Positions 1 to 8,130 of a stretch of DNA of 64,000 nt are shown here, in pieces. The DNA is from Marihabitans asiaticum. GTDB taxonomy: Bacteria; Actinomycetota; Actinomycetes; Actinomycetales; Dermatophilaceae. Under the pieces are notes generated by a model, which saw nothing but the letters and a program-made list of their open reading frames with translations, was not told the DNA's origin and did not search any database. The stretch is from contig NZ_VIUW01000004.1 in NCBI RefSeq assembly GCF_007828725.1, positions 248,001 through 312,000 of the forward strand, given 5' to 3'. Each line of letters starts with the position of its first letter. The stretch's first letter is position 1. The translations under genes and the position numbers were made by a program.

Positions 1-458
1 TCGACCACCTGACCGATCGCCCCGGCGATCTGTCCCTCGAGCGAGCGGCCGATGAGGGGGATGGTGCAGCGCAGATCGCCGTCGATGACGAGCTGGCAGC
101 CAGCGGTGGTGGGACGCAGCGCCGCGCTGCCGGTGAGGTTGATCGGTGCGCCGACGGTGTGCACCCGCAGGTCGGCTTCGCGGGCCCCGTCCGCGGTCGC
201 CTCACCCCACTGCCGCTCGTCGATGACCGTCAGGTGGTCACCGACGACGGAGCGGACCGGGGCGGGCGCGCCGTCGGTGGGCTGCTGGATCTCGATGCGG
301 ACCACCGCGGTCTCGCCGCTGCGGCTGACGGCAGCGGTCGAGCCGTGGCCGACCGCGCCGACGCGATCGCGCTGGAAGTCCTCGTCGGTGATGACGGCAT
401 AGGCGTCCTCGACGGACGCGGGCAGGTCGTAGGTCTTGGTGAGGTTCACACCGGTCAC
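1..458 (-). CDS. DUF2505 family protein (3' end cut by window)
   Basis: The visible 152 residues run in the minus direction off the left edge of the window. After the start the protein reads NLTKTYDLPASVEDAYAVITDEDF, broken here as NLTKTYDLPASV and EDAYAVITDEDF, the typical opening of DUF2505, a START/polyketide-cyclase-like fold common in actinobacteria. No enzymatic function is established for the family. The chosen GTG start at 458 overlaps the stop of the upstream gene as GTGA, suggesting translational coupling; a second GTG at 449 is equally possible. It is the third gene of a tight minus-strand trio with two WXG100-like proteins. Confidence 0.75.
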   Translation of the reverse strand, partial: MTGVNLTKTYDLPASVEDAYAVITDEDFQRDRVGAVGHGSTAAVSRSGETAVVRIEIQQPTDGAPAPVRSVVGDHLTVIDERQWGEATADGAREADLRVHTVGAPINLTGSAALRPTTAGCQLVIDGDLRCTIPLIGRSLEGQIAGAIGQVV

Positions 459-952
459 CGTAGTGACCGCTGCAGGCTCTCGGCGTGATCGACGAGGACC
501 GAGCGGCGGCGCTCGAGGAGGACTCGGCTGCGGGCCAGCGCCCGCTGCAGCCGTTCGATCGTCGCGTCCTGCTCGGCGACGTGGCTCGCGTCGGCCTCGC
601 CGAGGACTCCGGGACGACGCACCACGGCCCCGTCGCGCAGCTCCAGCCCGACGGCGGCGGCCTGCTCCTCGACCCGGCGCAGCTCCCCCTTCGCCTCCGA
701 GAGGGCGTCGGCGTACTCCTCCAGCGCCGATGCCAGCCGGGTCAGCTCGGCCCGGGAGGCGCCCGCCCGGGCGGCGAGGTCGTCCAGGCCGTGACGGTGG
801 CGCACCGCCACCCGGCCGACCCAGCCGTCGGCCGCCTGCTGCTGGGCGCGGGTGAGGTCGTCGGTCGCGCCCGCGAGCGCCCGCTCGTGGCGGCGCAGGG
901 TCGAGACGAGGGAGGCGAGCGACCCGGGGTCTCCCTGCAGGTCGGCGCTCAC
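455..952 (-). CDS. Hypothetical helical protein, WXG100-like
   Basis: This 165-residue protein has no signal peptide and is predicted to be almost entirely helical. Residues about 8 to 105 form a long heptad-like region with a single W-G pair (DGWVGR) near residue 43, which recalls the WXG100/ESAT-6-like helical hairpin found in type VII secretion substrates and their relatives. A second coiled coil follows at about 125 to 160. No secretion genes lie nearby, so secretion is not supported. Its GTG start overlaps the stop of the preceding gene (GTGA), and its stop overlaps the DUF2505 start, so the three genes are probably one transcript. Function unknown. Confidence 0.65.
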   Translation of the reverse strand: MSADLQGDPGSLASLVSTLRRHERALAGATDDLTRAQQQAADGWVGRVAVRHRHGLDDLAARAGASRAELTRLASALEEYADALSEAKGELRRVEEQAAAVGLELRDGAVVRRPGVLGEADASHVAEQDATIERLQRALARSRVLLERRRSVLVDHAESLQRSLR

Positions 953-1260
953 TGCCGGGCCTGCCCGGCCGAGGTCGATGCCGCCCCCGGCTGCGCGCCT
1001 GTCGAGTGCTGCGTGCCGGGCGACTGCTCCTCCGCGAGGCTGCCGAGGGCGAAGGACACCTCGAGCGCGTCGACCTCGATCGCGCGCAGGGCGGCGACGA
1101 GGGAGTCGACGGCGTCGTCGACGGCCCGCTGGCTGGCGTGGTCGCCGACGATCGGGAGGGCGTCGAGCAGCTCATCGGCCGCCTCGCCCGCGCAGCGACC
1201 GAGCCGGCCACCCGCGGCGCCCACCGCGCGCAGCTGCTCAGGGTCTCGGTGTACTCGCAT
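949..1260 (-). CDS. Hypothetical small helical protein
   Basis: A 103-residue protein with an ATG start, first of a coupled minus-strand trio. Residues 1 to 75 look like an amphipathic helical pair; the last 25 residues are a Pro/Ala/Ser/Gln-rich disordered tail. The size and helical content resemble WXG100-type partners, and pairing with the downstream 165-residue protein is an inference from the 4-base overlap of stop and start. A TAGGCT hexamer lies 9 nt before the ATG and could be a -10 element. No known family is recognised with confidence. Confidence 0.55.
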   Translation of the reverse strand: MRVHRDPEQLRAVGAAGGRLGRCAGEAADELLDALPIVGDHASQRAVDDAVDSLVAALRAIEVDALEVSFALGSLAEEQSPGTQHSTGAQPGAASTSAGQARQ

Positions 1261-1329
1261 GATCAGGCCAGCCTAGCGAGATCCGGCCCGGCGCCTCCGG
1301 CGTCGCCCACAACCCCCCTTCGACGCCCG

Positions 1330-1375
1330 CTACCACGCAGTACTGGCTGTGATCACGACCAGTACTGCGTGGTAG
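1330..1375. repeat. 46-bp intergenic palindrome, copy 1
   Basis: A near-perfect dyad with arms CTACCACGCAGTACTGG and its exact complement around a 12-nt centre containing TGATCA. It lies just downstream of ilvC, between ilvC and the next minus-strand gene. A second member of the same family sits at 19641-19686. As RNA it would form a very stable hairpin without a U tract, so it could end transcription or protect a 3' end, but the shared sequence shows it is a dispersed element and not just a chance terminator. Confidence 0.8.
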
Positions 1376-1396
1376 CGGGGGCGTCAGGGGGCGAGG

Positions 1397-2425
<1,029 letters not shown>

Positions 2426-2489
2426 GGTTGCGGTGCTCCTTGCTGTCGTGGTCTGCGTGGTCGGTGGTTTGCGGATGAGCGAAGGGGGG

Positions 2490-2999
2490 TCAGCGGCCGG
2501 ATCGGTCGGTGATGGAGCGAGGGCCGCGGGCCATCGCCACCATGCCGGACTTGACGATCTCCTTGACCCCGAAGGGCGTGAGGATCTCCAGCAGCGCCTC
2601 GTGCTTGCTGGTGTTGCCGGTCGACTCGATGATCATCGCCTCCGGGGTGACGTCGAGGATGCGCGCCTTGAACAGCTGCGCGGTCTCGAGGATCGGGCCC
2701 CGCGTCGTCGCGTCGGCGCGCACCTTGACGATGAGCAGCTCGCGCTCGACCGAGGCGAGGGGGTCGAGCTCGACCACCTTGAGCACCTCGACGAGCTTGT
2801 TCAGCTGCTTGGTCACCTGCTCCAGCGGGAGGACGTCGACGTCGACGACGACGGTCATCCGCGAGACGTCGGGCTGCTCGGTGGGGCCGACGGCGAGGCT
2901 GTCGATGTTGAACCCGCGCCGGGAGAAGAGCGCGGAGATCCGGGCGAGGACGCCGGGCTTGTCCTGGACGAGGACCGAGAGGGTGTGCTTGCTGCTCAT
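2490..2999 (-). CDS. ilvN: Acetolactate synthase small (regulatory) subunit
   Basis: Regulatory subunit that activates the IlvB catalytic subunit and confers feedback inhibition by valine. It has 169 residues: an N-terminal ACT domain (about 5-80, opening [17 protein letters not shown]) and the C-terminal IlvN domain (about 85-165). The ATG is preceded by GAGGAG on the coding strand, and only 9 nt separate it from the ilvB stop, so it is co-transcribed. The copy of GCGAAGGGG at about 2480 lies directly after its TGA stop. Confidence 0.96.
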   Translation of the reverse strand: MSSKHTLSVLVQDKPGVLARISALFSRRGFNIDSLAVGPTEQPDVSRMTVVVDVDVLPLEQVTKQLNKLVEVLKVVELDPLASVERELLIVKVRADATTRGPILETAQLFKARILDVTPEAMIIESTGNTSKHEALLEILTPFGVKEIVKSGMVAMARGPRSITDRSGR

Positions 3000-3008
3000 G
3001 TCGGCTCC

Positions 3009-4940
3009 TCACGCCTCCTGGTCAGCGGTGTCGGACTGGGTGTCGCTCTGCTCGTCGGTCTGCCCGCCGGTCTCGCTGTGGTCGGCGTCGGTGCCCTGGG
3101 CGTAGGCCTCGGACTCCTCGCGGTCCCAGTCCGGCGCGGCGTCGCGGGCGATCTGAATCGCGTCGTTGGACACCCCGGCAGGCACCATCGGCCAGACCAT
3201 CGCGTCGCGCTCGACGACGAAGTCGATGACGACCGGCCGGTCGGTGATCTCCATCGCCTGCCGGATCGTCGCCTCGACGTCCTCGGGCCGCTCGCAGCGC
3301 AGGCCGACGCAGCCGTAGGCCTCGGCCAGCAGGACGAAGTCGGGGATCCGGCTGCCCACGGAGGTGTGCAGGTCGGTGTTGGAGTAGCGCTGGTTGTAGA
3401 AGAGCGACTGCCACTGGCGCACCATGCCGAGGCTGGAGTTGTTGATCACCGCGACCTTGATCGGGATGTCGTTGATGACGCAGGTCGCCAGCTCCTGGTT
3501 GGTCATCTGGAAGCAGCCGTCGCCGTCGATCGCCCACACGACCCGGTCGGGCTCGCCGACCTTGGCACCCATCGCCGCCGGCACCGAGTAGCCCATCGTC
3601 CCGGCCCCGCCGGAGTTCAGCCAGGCGCCGGGGCGCTCGTAGTCGATGAACTGTGCGGCCCACATCTGGTGCTGCCCGACGCCGGCGGCGTAGACCGCCT
3701 CCGGGCCCGCGATCTCGCCGATCTTCTCGATGACGTACTGCGGCGAGAGTGCTCCCGGCTCCTCGCTCGGGGTGTAGCCGACCGGGTAGGTCTGCGCCCA
3801 CCCCTTCGCCCGGCGCACCCAGGCGCTGATGTCCTGACCCGGCTTGCCGCGGACCTCCTCGGTCAGCTCGGCGATGATCTCCTTCGCGTCGCCGACGATC
3901 GGGACGTCGGCGGTGCGGTTCTTGCCGATCTCGGCCGGGTCGATGTCGGCGTGGATGACCTTGGCGAAGGGGGCGAAGGAGCTCAGCTGGCCCGTCACCC
4001 GGTCGTCGAAGCGGGCACCGAGGGCGATGATGAGGTCGCTGCGCTGCAGCGCCGTCACCGCCGCGACCGACCCGTGCATCCCGGGCATGCCGAGGTGCAG
4101 CGGGTGGGTGTCGGGGAAGGCACCGCGCGCCATGAGGGTGGTGACGACGGGGATGCCGGTGGCCTCGACGAGGGCCCGTAGCTCCTCGTGGGCGCCGGAG
4201 CGGATCACGCCGCCGCCGACGTAGAGCACCGGCTCTCGGCTGGCCGCGATGAGGCGCGCGGCCTCGCGGATCTGCTTTTGGTGCGGCTTGACCGTCGGGC
4301 GGTAGCCGGGCAGGTCGATCTGCGGGGGCCAGGAGAAGGTGGTGCCGGCCTGCAGCGCGTCCTTGGAGATGTCGACGAGGACCGGGCCGGGCCGGCCGGT
4401 GCTCGCGACGTGGAATGCCTCGGCGATCACCCGGGGGATGTCGGCGGGGTCGGTCACGAGGTAGTTGTGCTTGGTGATCGGCATCGTGATGCCGCGGATG
4501 TCGGCCTCCTGGAAGGCATCCGTGCCGATCGCCGCGGAGCTGACCTGGCCGGTGATCGCAACCATCGGGACCGAGTCCATGTAGGCGTCGGCGATGGCGG
4601 TGACGAGGTTGGTCGCCCCCGGCCCGGACGTCGCCATGCACACCCCGACCTTGCCGGTGGCGCTGGCGTAGCCCTCGGCGGCGTGGCCGGCGCCCTGCTC
4701 GTGACGCACGAGGATGTGGCGGACCGAGGTGGAGTCCATGAGCGGGTCGTAGGCCGGCAGGATCGCGCCGCCCGGGATCCCGAAGACGACCTCGGCGCCG
4801 ACCGACTCCAGCGCGAGGACGAGACTCTCGGCCCCGGTGGCCTCGCGGGCCTGGGCCGGGCGGGTCTCCTGCACCTGCTTCGCCACGGAGGCGGGGCTGG
4901 GGAAGGCCGTGCGGGGCTGCTCCGTCACGCTCTCACTCAC
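3009..4940 (-). CDS. ilvB: Acetolactate synthase large (catalytic) subunit
   Basis: Thiamine-diphosphate and FAD enzyme that condenses pyruvate with pyruvate or 2-oxobutyrate, the first common step to branched-chain amino acids. The 643 residues contain the N-terminal TPP-binding domain with the proton-relay Glu in RHEQGAGH, the central FAD domain, and the C-terminal domain with the Mg/TPP motif [17 protein letters not shown] start at 4940 is chosen because GGAGAG lies at the right distance; an ATG 15 codons upstream falls inside the leader region close to the attenuator. The last 35 residues are an unusual acidic, Asp/Gln/Ser-rich tail. Expression is probably controlled by the attenuator just upstream. 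Confidence 0.96.
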   Translation of the reverse strand: MSESVTEQPRTAFPSPASVAKQVQETRPAQAREATGAESLVLALESVGAEVVFGIPGGAILPAYDPLMDSTSVRHILVRHEQGAGHAAEGYASATGKVGVCMATSGPGATNLVTAIADAYMDSVPMVAITGQVSSAAIGTDAFQEADIRGITMPITKHNYLVTDPADIPRVIAEAFHVASTGRPGPVLVDISKDALQAGTTFSWPPQIDLPGYRPTVKPHQKQIREAARLIAASREPVLYVGGGVIRSGAHEELRALVEATGIPVVTTLMARGAFPDTHPLHLGMPGMHGSVAAVTALQRSDLIIALGARFDDRVTGQLSSFAPFAKVIHADIDPAEIGKNRTADVPIVGDAKEIIAELTEEVRGKPGQDISAWVRRAKGWAQTYPVGYTPSEEPGALSPQYVIEKIGEIAGPEAVYAAGVGQHQMWAAQFIDYERPGAWLNSGGAGTMGYSVPAAMGAKVGEPDRVVWAIDGDGCFQMTNQELATCVINDIPIKVAVINNSSLGMVRQWQSLFYNQRYSNTDLHTSVGSRIPDFVLLAEAYGCVGLRCERPEDVEATIRQAMEITDRPVVIDFVVERDAMVWPMVPAGVSNDAIQIARDAAPDWDREESEAYAQGTDADHSETGGQTDEQSDTQSDTADQEA

Positions 4941-4999
4941 GTGCTCTCTCCACTTCGTCTCGGGTCGTGACCGGGCCGTCACCATTGTCTTCTGCCATG

Positions 5000-5035
5000 A
5001 AAAAGCCCTTCAGTCCGGGTGGGGACGTGAAGGGC
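5000..5035 (-). terminator. ilvBNC attenuator (intrinsic terminator)
   Basis: On the minus strand GCCCTTCA pairs with TGAAGGGC, extended after a one-base bulge by GTCC pairing with GGAC, and is followed at once by TTTTT (5004-5000). This is a textbook Rho-independent terminator placed between the leader peptide and the ilvB start, and it abuts the competing hairpin at 5036-5074. Confidence 0.9.
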
Positions 5036-5074
5036 GCGCGCTGCGGCGAGGCTGGTGTGCCTCAGGCAGCGCGC
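5036..5074 (-). promoter_or_regulatory. Pause/antiterminator hairpin of the ilvB leader
   Basis: GCGCGCTGC (5074-5066 on the minus strand) can pair with GCAGCGCGC (5044-5036), with an inner GAGGC/GCCTC stem. The 5' arm overlaps the last codons and stop of the leader peptide, so a ribosome stalled on the Val/Leu codons would alter this structure. The exact set of alternative pairings with the adjoining terminator was not computed. Confidence 0.7.
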
Positions 5075-5100
5075 CGGTGAAGTACGAGGACCGCGGTCAT
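5062..5100 (-). CDS. ilvB operon leader peptide
   Basis: A 12-codon frame, MTAVLVLHRRAA, with four consecutive Val/Leu codons (V-L-V-L), starting 7 nt downstream of a -10 element and ending just before the attenuator stem. Leader peptides rich in Val, Leu or Ile precede ilvBN in Corynebacterium and other actinobacteria, where shortage of charged tRNA stalls the ribosome and prevents termination. The ATG appears to lie at the 5' end of the transcript, so the leader mRNA would itself be leaderless. Confidence 0.85.
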   Translation of the reverse strand: MTAVLVLHRRAA

Positions 5101-5107
5101 GGGCCTC

Positions 5108-5136
5108 ACTGTCGTCTCAGCCCCCGCCCGTGTCAA
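5108..5136 (-). promoter_or_regulatory. Promoter of ilvBNC
   Basis: A perfect -35 TTGACA (5136-5131 on the minus strand) is separated by 17 nt from GACAGT (5113-5108). The leader ATG begins 7 nt further on, consistent with transcription starting at or beside it. Confidence 0.75.
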
Positions 5137-5229
5137 ACTCCGAGACAGAACCGTCCACGATACGGACGAGAGGAGTCGCCGCCCCGTCGCCAAGCGCGGA
5201 GCTGTCAGCGGGCCCGTCGGCGGAGACTC

Positions 5230-5751
5230 CTACGGCGTGCGGAAGGTCTCGAGGACCGCCGAGCCGTAGGACAGGTCGCTCCAGTGCCCCTGGTAGCGCA
5301 GCACTGCCGCAGCGCCCGGTGGGAACCCGTGACTGAGCGCCTCGTGCGCGTCGTCCTCACCCTCCCCGTCGGCGAGCAGGCTGACCACCTGCGGGACCGT
5401 CGGGGCGTGCCCGACGAGCAGGACCATGTCGGCGTCGACGGTGGACTCGCGCAGCACCCGCAGCACGTCGTCGGCGTCGGCCTGGTAGAGCACCTGCTCG
5501 ACCTGGACCTCGGCCTCGGAGCACCCGCCGCAGGCCACCTCGTCGACGGTCTGCATCGCCCGGGTGGCCGGTGAGGTGATCACCTCGTCGCAGCCGAGGC
5601 CCTGGTCGTGCAGCCAGCGCCCCAGCGCCTGCGCCTGGAGCTGACCGGCCTCGGTCAGCTCTCGCTCCCGGTCCGCCCCGCCGGGCGGCGCAGCCGCCGC
5701 CTCCGCATGCCGGACCAGCACCAACGTCCTTCCCTCGGCTGCACGTGTCAT
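5230..5751 (-). CDS. Histidine phosphatase superfamily protein, SixA-like
   Basis: A 173-residue phosphohistidine-phosphatase-like protein. The catalytic RHG-type motif appears as LVLVRHAEA near the N terminus, the second conserved stretch is EVITSPATRAMQT, and the distal active-site His lies in LLVGHAPTV. SixA enzymes dephosphorylate phosphohistidine on HPt domains, but most actinobacterial members have unknown substrates, so only the phosphatase fold is safe. The ATG at 5751 gives a start directly before the first strand of the fold; the longer reading frame adds a low-complexity Arg/Ser-rich stretch that looks non-coding. Confidence 0.82.
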   Translation of the reverse strand: MTRAAEGRTLVLVRHAEAAAAPPGGADRERELTEAGQLQAQALGRWLHDQGLGCDEVITSPATRAMQTVDEVACGGCSEAEVQVEQVLYQADADDVLRVLRESTVDADMVLLVGHAPTVPQVVSLLADGEGEDDAHEALSHGFPPGAAAVLRYQGHWSDLSYGSAVLETFRTP

Positions 5752-5921
5752 ACCGCTCAGTCTCCACCCGGCACGCCCCCCTTCGCTGGTCTTTCGCGAT
5801 GGTGTCCGCCTCTCCCCTTCGCGCAATCCGCATCGGGGCCGCGCACCGCGGGGTAGCGTCTCGACCTGAGCGACGCGCCCGGCCGGGCGCGTCCGCCACC
5901 GTCTGCCACGAGGAGATGCCG

Positions 5922-6578
5922 ATGTCCGAGATCGATGACCTCATCAGCCAGCTGCCGACCCAGCGCCTCGCCGAGCAGCTCGACGAGGACCCCGAGGCGG
6001 TCGACCAGGCCGCCCGCGCCGCCCTTCCCGCCCTGCTCGGCGGGCTGCAGGCCAACGCGATGGACCCCGGCGGCGAGGCCTCGATCCGGCGCGCGCTGCA
6101 GGACCACGACCCCTCGCTGGCGCAGGGCGAGATCGACGTCGACCGGGTCGACACCGCCGACGGGCAGGCGATCTCGAGCAACATCTTCGGCCCGCAGGAG
6201 GACGAGGTCGTCTCTCGCCTCGGCGGGGTCGGTGGTCAGGTCAGCTCAGGCCTGATCAAGAAGCTCATCCCGATCCTCGCCCCGATCGTGCTGTCCTACC
6301 TCATGGGCAAGCTACAGCAGGGCGGTGCAGGCGGGTCGACACCTCAAGCCAGCCAGGGGCCGGGTCAGGGCGCGCGCGAAGGGGGTGTGCTGCCTGGGCC
6401 CGACGGACCGCGCGGCCAGGGCAGCCCCGCCGACGACGGCGGCCTCGCCGACATCCTCGGCTCGATCCTCAGCGAGCGGCAGAGCGACCCGCAGCGCAGC
6501 GAGCCGCGCCAGGTCCCCAGCGGCGGGGACATCATCGGCGACATCCTCGGCGGCCTGCTCGGCGGCGGCCGCCGCTGA
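5922..6578 (+). CDS. DUF937 domain-containing protein
   Basis: A 218-residue soluble protein. Residues about 5-140 form the DUF937/YidB-like helical domain (EQLDEDPEAVDQAARAAL, then GLQANAM, then LIKKLIPILAPIVLSYLMG). A Gly/Pro/Gln-rich linker follows, and the C terminus has two short glycine-hydrophobic motifs (LADILGSILSE and IIGDILGGLLGGG) often seen repeated at the end of this family. AGGAG ends 6 nt before the chosen ATG; another ATG only 6 nt upstream is too close to the ribosome site. Function unknown. Confidence 0.8.
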   Translation: MSEIDDLISQLPTQRLAEQLDEDPEAVDQAARAALPALLGGLQANAMDPGGEASIRRALQDHDPSLAQGEIDVDRVDTADGQAISSNIFGPQEDEVVSRLGGVGGQVSSGLIKKLIPILAPIVLSYLMGKLQQGGAGGSTPQASQGPGQGAREGGVLPGPDGPRGQGSPADDGGLADILGSILSERQSDPQRSEPRQVPSGGDIIGDILGGLLGGGRR

Positions 6579-6605
6579 CCCGCCGCCCCGCCACTTCTGC
6601 CCTCA

Positions 6606-6674
6606 GGGCACGAATCGCGGGGAACTCGTCCGACACGCCCGCCATTCGTGCCACGAGGGCACGAGTGGCGGGCG
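6606..6674. terminator. Bidirectional terminator with alternative stems
   Basis: Lies between convergent genes. CGCCCGCCA-t-TCGTGCC (6636-6652) pairs with GGCACGA-g-TGGCGGGCG (ending 6674). The same central arm can also pair with GGGCACGAATCGCGGG near 6606-6621, so the segment can fold in two mutually exclusive ways. No T tract is present on either side. Confidence 0.65.
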
Positions 6675-6678
6675 TCGC

Positions 6679-7587
6679 TCAGACGAGGTGGAGCGGCCCC
6701 TCGCCCCGGCCGAGACGGGTGAGCTGCTCGCGAAGCAGGGCCAGGGCGCGGGGGCGGAAGGCCTGACTCGCGCCGCCCACGTGCGGGGTGATGAGCACAC
6801 CGGGCGCGCTCCACAGCGGATGCTCCGGCGGAAGCGGCTCGGGATCGGTGACGTCCAGCGCGAAGCGCAGCCGGCCCGCGTGACGGAGGGCCGCGTCGGT
6901 GTCGAGCACCGGACCACGGCCGACGTTGACCACCAGCGCATCATCGGGCAGCGCGGCGAGGGTCTCGTCGTCGACGAGGTGGCGAGTGTGCTCGGTCAAC
7001 GGCGTGACGACGACGAGGATCTCGGTGCCGGGCAGCAGGTCGGGCAGCTCGTCGATGCCGTGGACCTGATCGACGAGGTCGTCGCCGTCGCGAGCTCGCG
7101 AGGCGACCGCGGTGACGTCGGCCTCGCAGGCGAGCAGACGGCGGACCACCGCCGCTCCGACCGAGCCGTAGCCGACGAGGGTCACCTGGCGGTCGGCCAG
7201 GCCGGGAGCGAAGGTGAGGTCGGCCCACTCCCCCGTCGCCTGGTGGCGGACCGCATCGTCGATCCGGCGCTGGGCGGCGATGATCAGACCGAGAGCCAGC
7301 TCCGCGGTCGCCGTGTCGTGCAGGCCGCGGGCGTTGGCGAGCGCGACCCCCTCGGGCACCCGGCCGGCGACGCTGTCGTACCCGGCGGTGAGCAGCTGCA
7401 GCAGCCGGACGGACGGCTTCTCGGCAAGCGCCGCAGCGGCCTGACCCTCGTCGAGGTACGGCGCGACCATCACCTCGATGTCGTCGTCCGGCGGATCCTC
7501 GCGCGGGTCCCAGACGAGCATCTCGACACCGTCGATCGGGCCGAGGTCGTCGATCCAGCTCTGGTCCGGCAGCGAGACGAGCACCAT
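6679..7587 (-). CDS. D-isomer-specific 2-hydroxyacid dehydrogenase family protein
   Basis: A 302-residue NAD(P)-dependent oxidoreductase of the D-lactate/phosphoglycerate dehydrogenase fold. The nucleotide-binding motif is VGYGSVG, the catalytic Arg lies in VVNVGRGPVLD, the Glu in DVTDPEPLP and the catalytic His in ITPHVGGAS. The substrate is not predictable; the short length resembles glyoxylate/hydroxypyruvate-reductase-like members. The ATG at 7587 (MVLVSLPDQSW) is chosen because upstream codons only translate the 45-bp tandem repeat. It is transcribed away from the cupin gene across that repeat array. Confidence 0.85.
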   Translation of the reverse strand: MVLVSLPDQSWIDDLGPIDGVEMLVWDPREDPPDDDIEVMVAPYLDEGQAAAALAEKPSVRLLQLLTAGYDSVAGRVPEGVALANARGLHDTATAELALGLIIAAQRRIDDAVRHQATGEWADLTFAPGLADRQVTLVGYGSVGAAVVRRLLACEADVTAVASRARDGDDLVDQVHGIDELPDLLPGTEILVVVTPLTEHTRHLVDDETLAALPDDALVVNVGRGPVLDTDAALRHAGRLRFALDVTDPEPLPPEHPLWSAPGVLITPHVGGASQAFRPRALALLREQLTRLGRGEGPLHLV

Positions 7588-7607
7588 CACCCCGACGGTA
7601 CCCGGCA

Positions 7608-7773
7608 CCCCCTTCGCAGATCCCCGGGGAACCTCAGACGAACAGTCACCGGCCCCCTTCGCAGATCCCCGGGGAACCTCAGACGAACGGCCACCCGACC
7701 CCTTCGCAGATCCCCGGGGAACCTCAGACGAACGGTCACCCTCGCCCTTCGTAGACTTGCCGGGAACCGCCGG
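7608..7773. repeat. 45-bp tandem repeat array, locus 1 (three full units plus one degenerate)
   Basis: Units start with CCCCCTTCGCAGATCCCCGG and continue GGAACCTCAGACGAACGG, followed by about 7 variable bases. CCTTC landmarks at 7611, 7656, 7701 and 7746 show an exact 45-base period; the last unit is diverged. The array fills the divergent intergenic region between the dehydrogenase and the cupin gene. Confidence 0.92.
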
Positions 7774-7795
7774 ATCGCGACCTGAAGGAGCCACC

Positions 7796-8122
7796 GTGGA
7801 GTCGCTGAGCATCACCGCCGTCGCCGACGAGCTGAGCGGGGAGGCCGCCAGTGCCTCGGCCGGACGCTCAACCCGGGTGATCACCAAGAGCCCCGGCGGC
7901 CTGCGCCAGATGCTCCTCGCGCTGGCCGCCGGCCGCGGGCTGAGCGAGCACCAGAACCCCGGCCAGGCCACCCTGCAGGTGCTCCGCGGCGCGGTCCGCC
8001 TCACCGCAGGCGAGGAGTCCTGGGACGGCAGTGCAGGCGACTACCTCGTCATCCCCGAGCGCACCCACGACCTGCAGGCGAGCGAAGACTCCGTCGTCCT
8101 GCTCACCTTCGTCACCGGCTGA
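7796..8122 (+). CDS. Small cupin-domain protein
   Basis: A 108-residue single-domain cupin. The first motif corresponds to LSEHQNPGQATLQVLRGAVRL, read here as LSEHQNPGQATL plus QVLRGAVRL, and the second to GDYLVIPERTHDLQASED, with His residues in the expected metal-binding places. Such small cupins usually bind a metal and have unassigned substrates. GAAGGAG lies 5 nt before the GTG start. It is convergent with gatB, with only 8 nt between the two stop codons. Confidence 0.8.
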   Translation: MESLSITAVADELSGEAASASAGRSTRVITKSPGGLRQMLLALAAGRGLSEHQNPGQATLQVLRGAVRLTAGEESWDGSAGDYLVIPERTHDLQASEDSVVLLTFVTG

Positions 8123-8130
8123 GCGACGGG

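Noticed and set aside
7608-7773. Possible CRISPR array
   Set aside because: The units are tandem with only about 7 variable bases, too short for spacers, and no cas gene is near.
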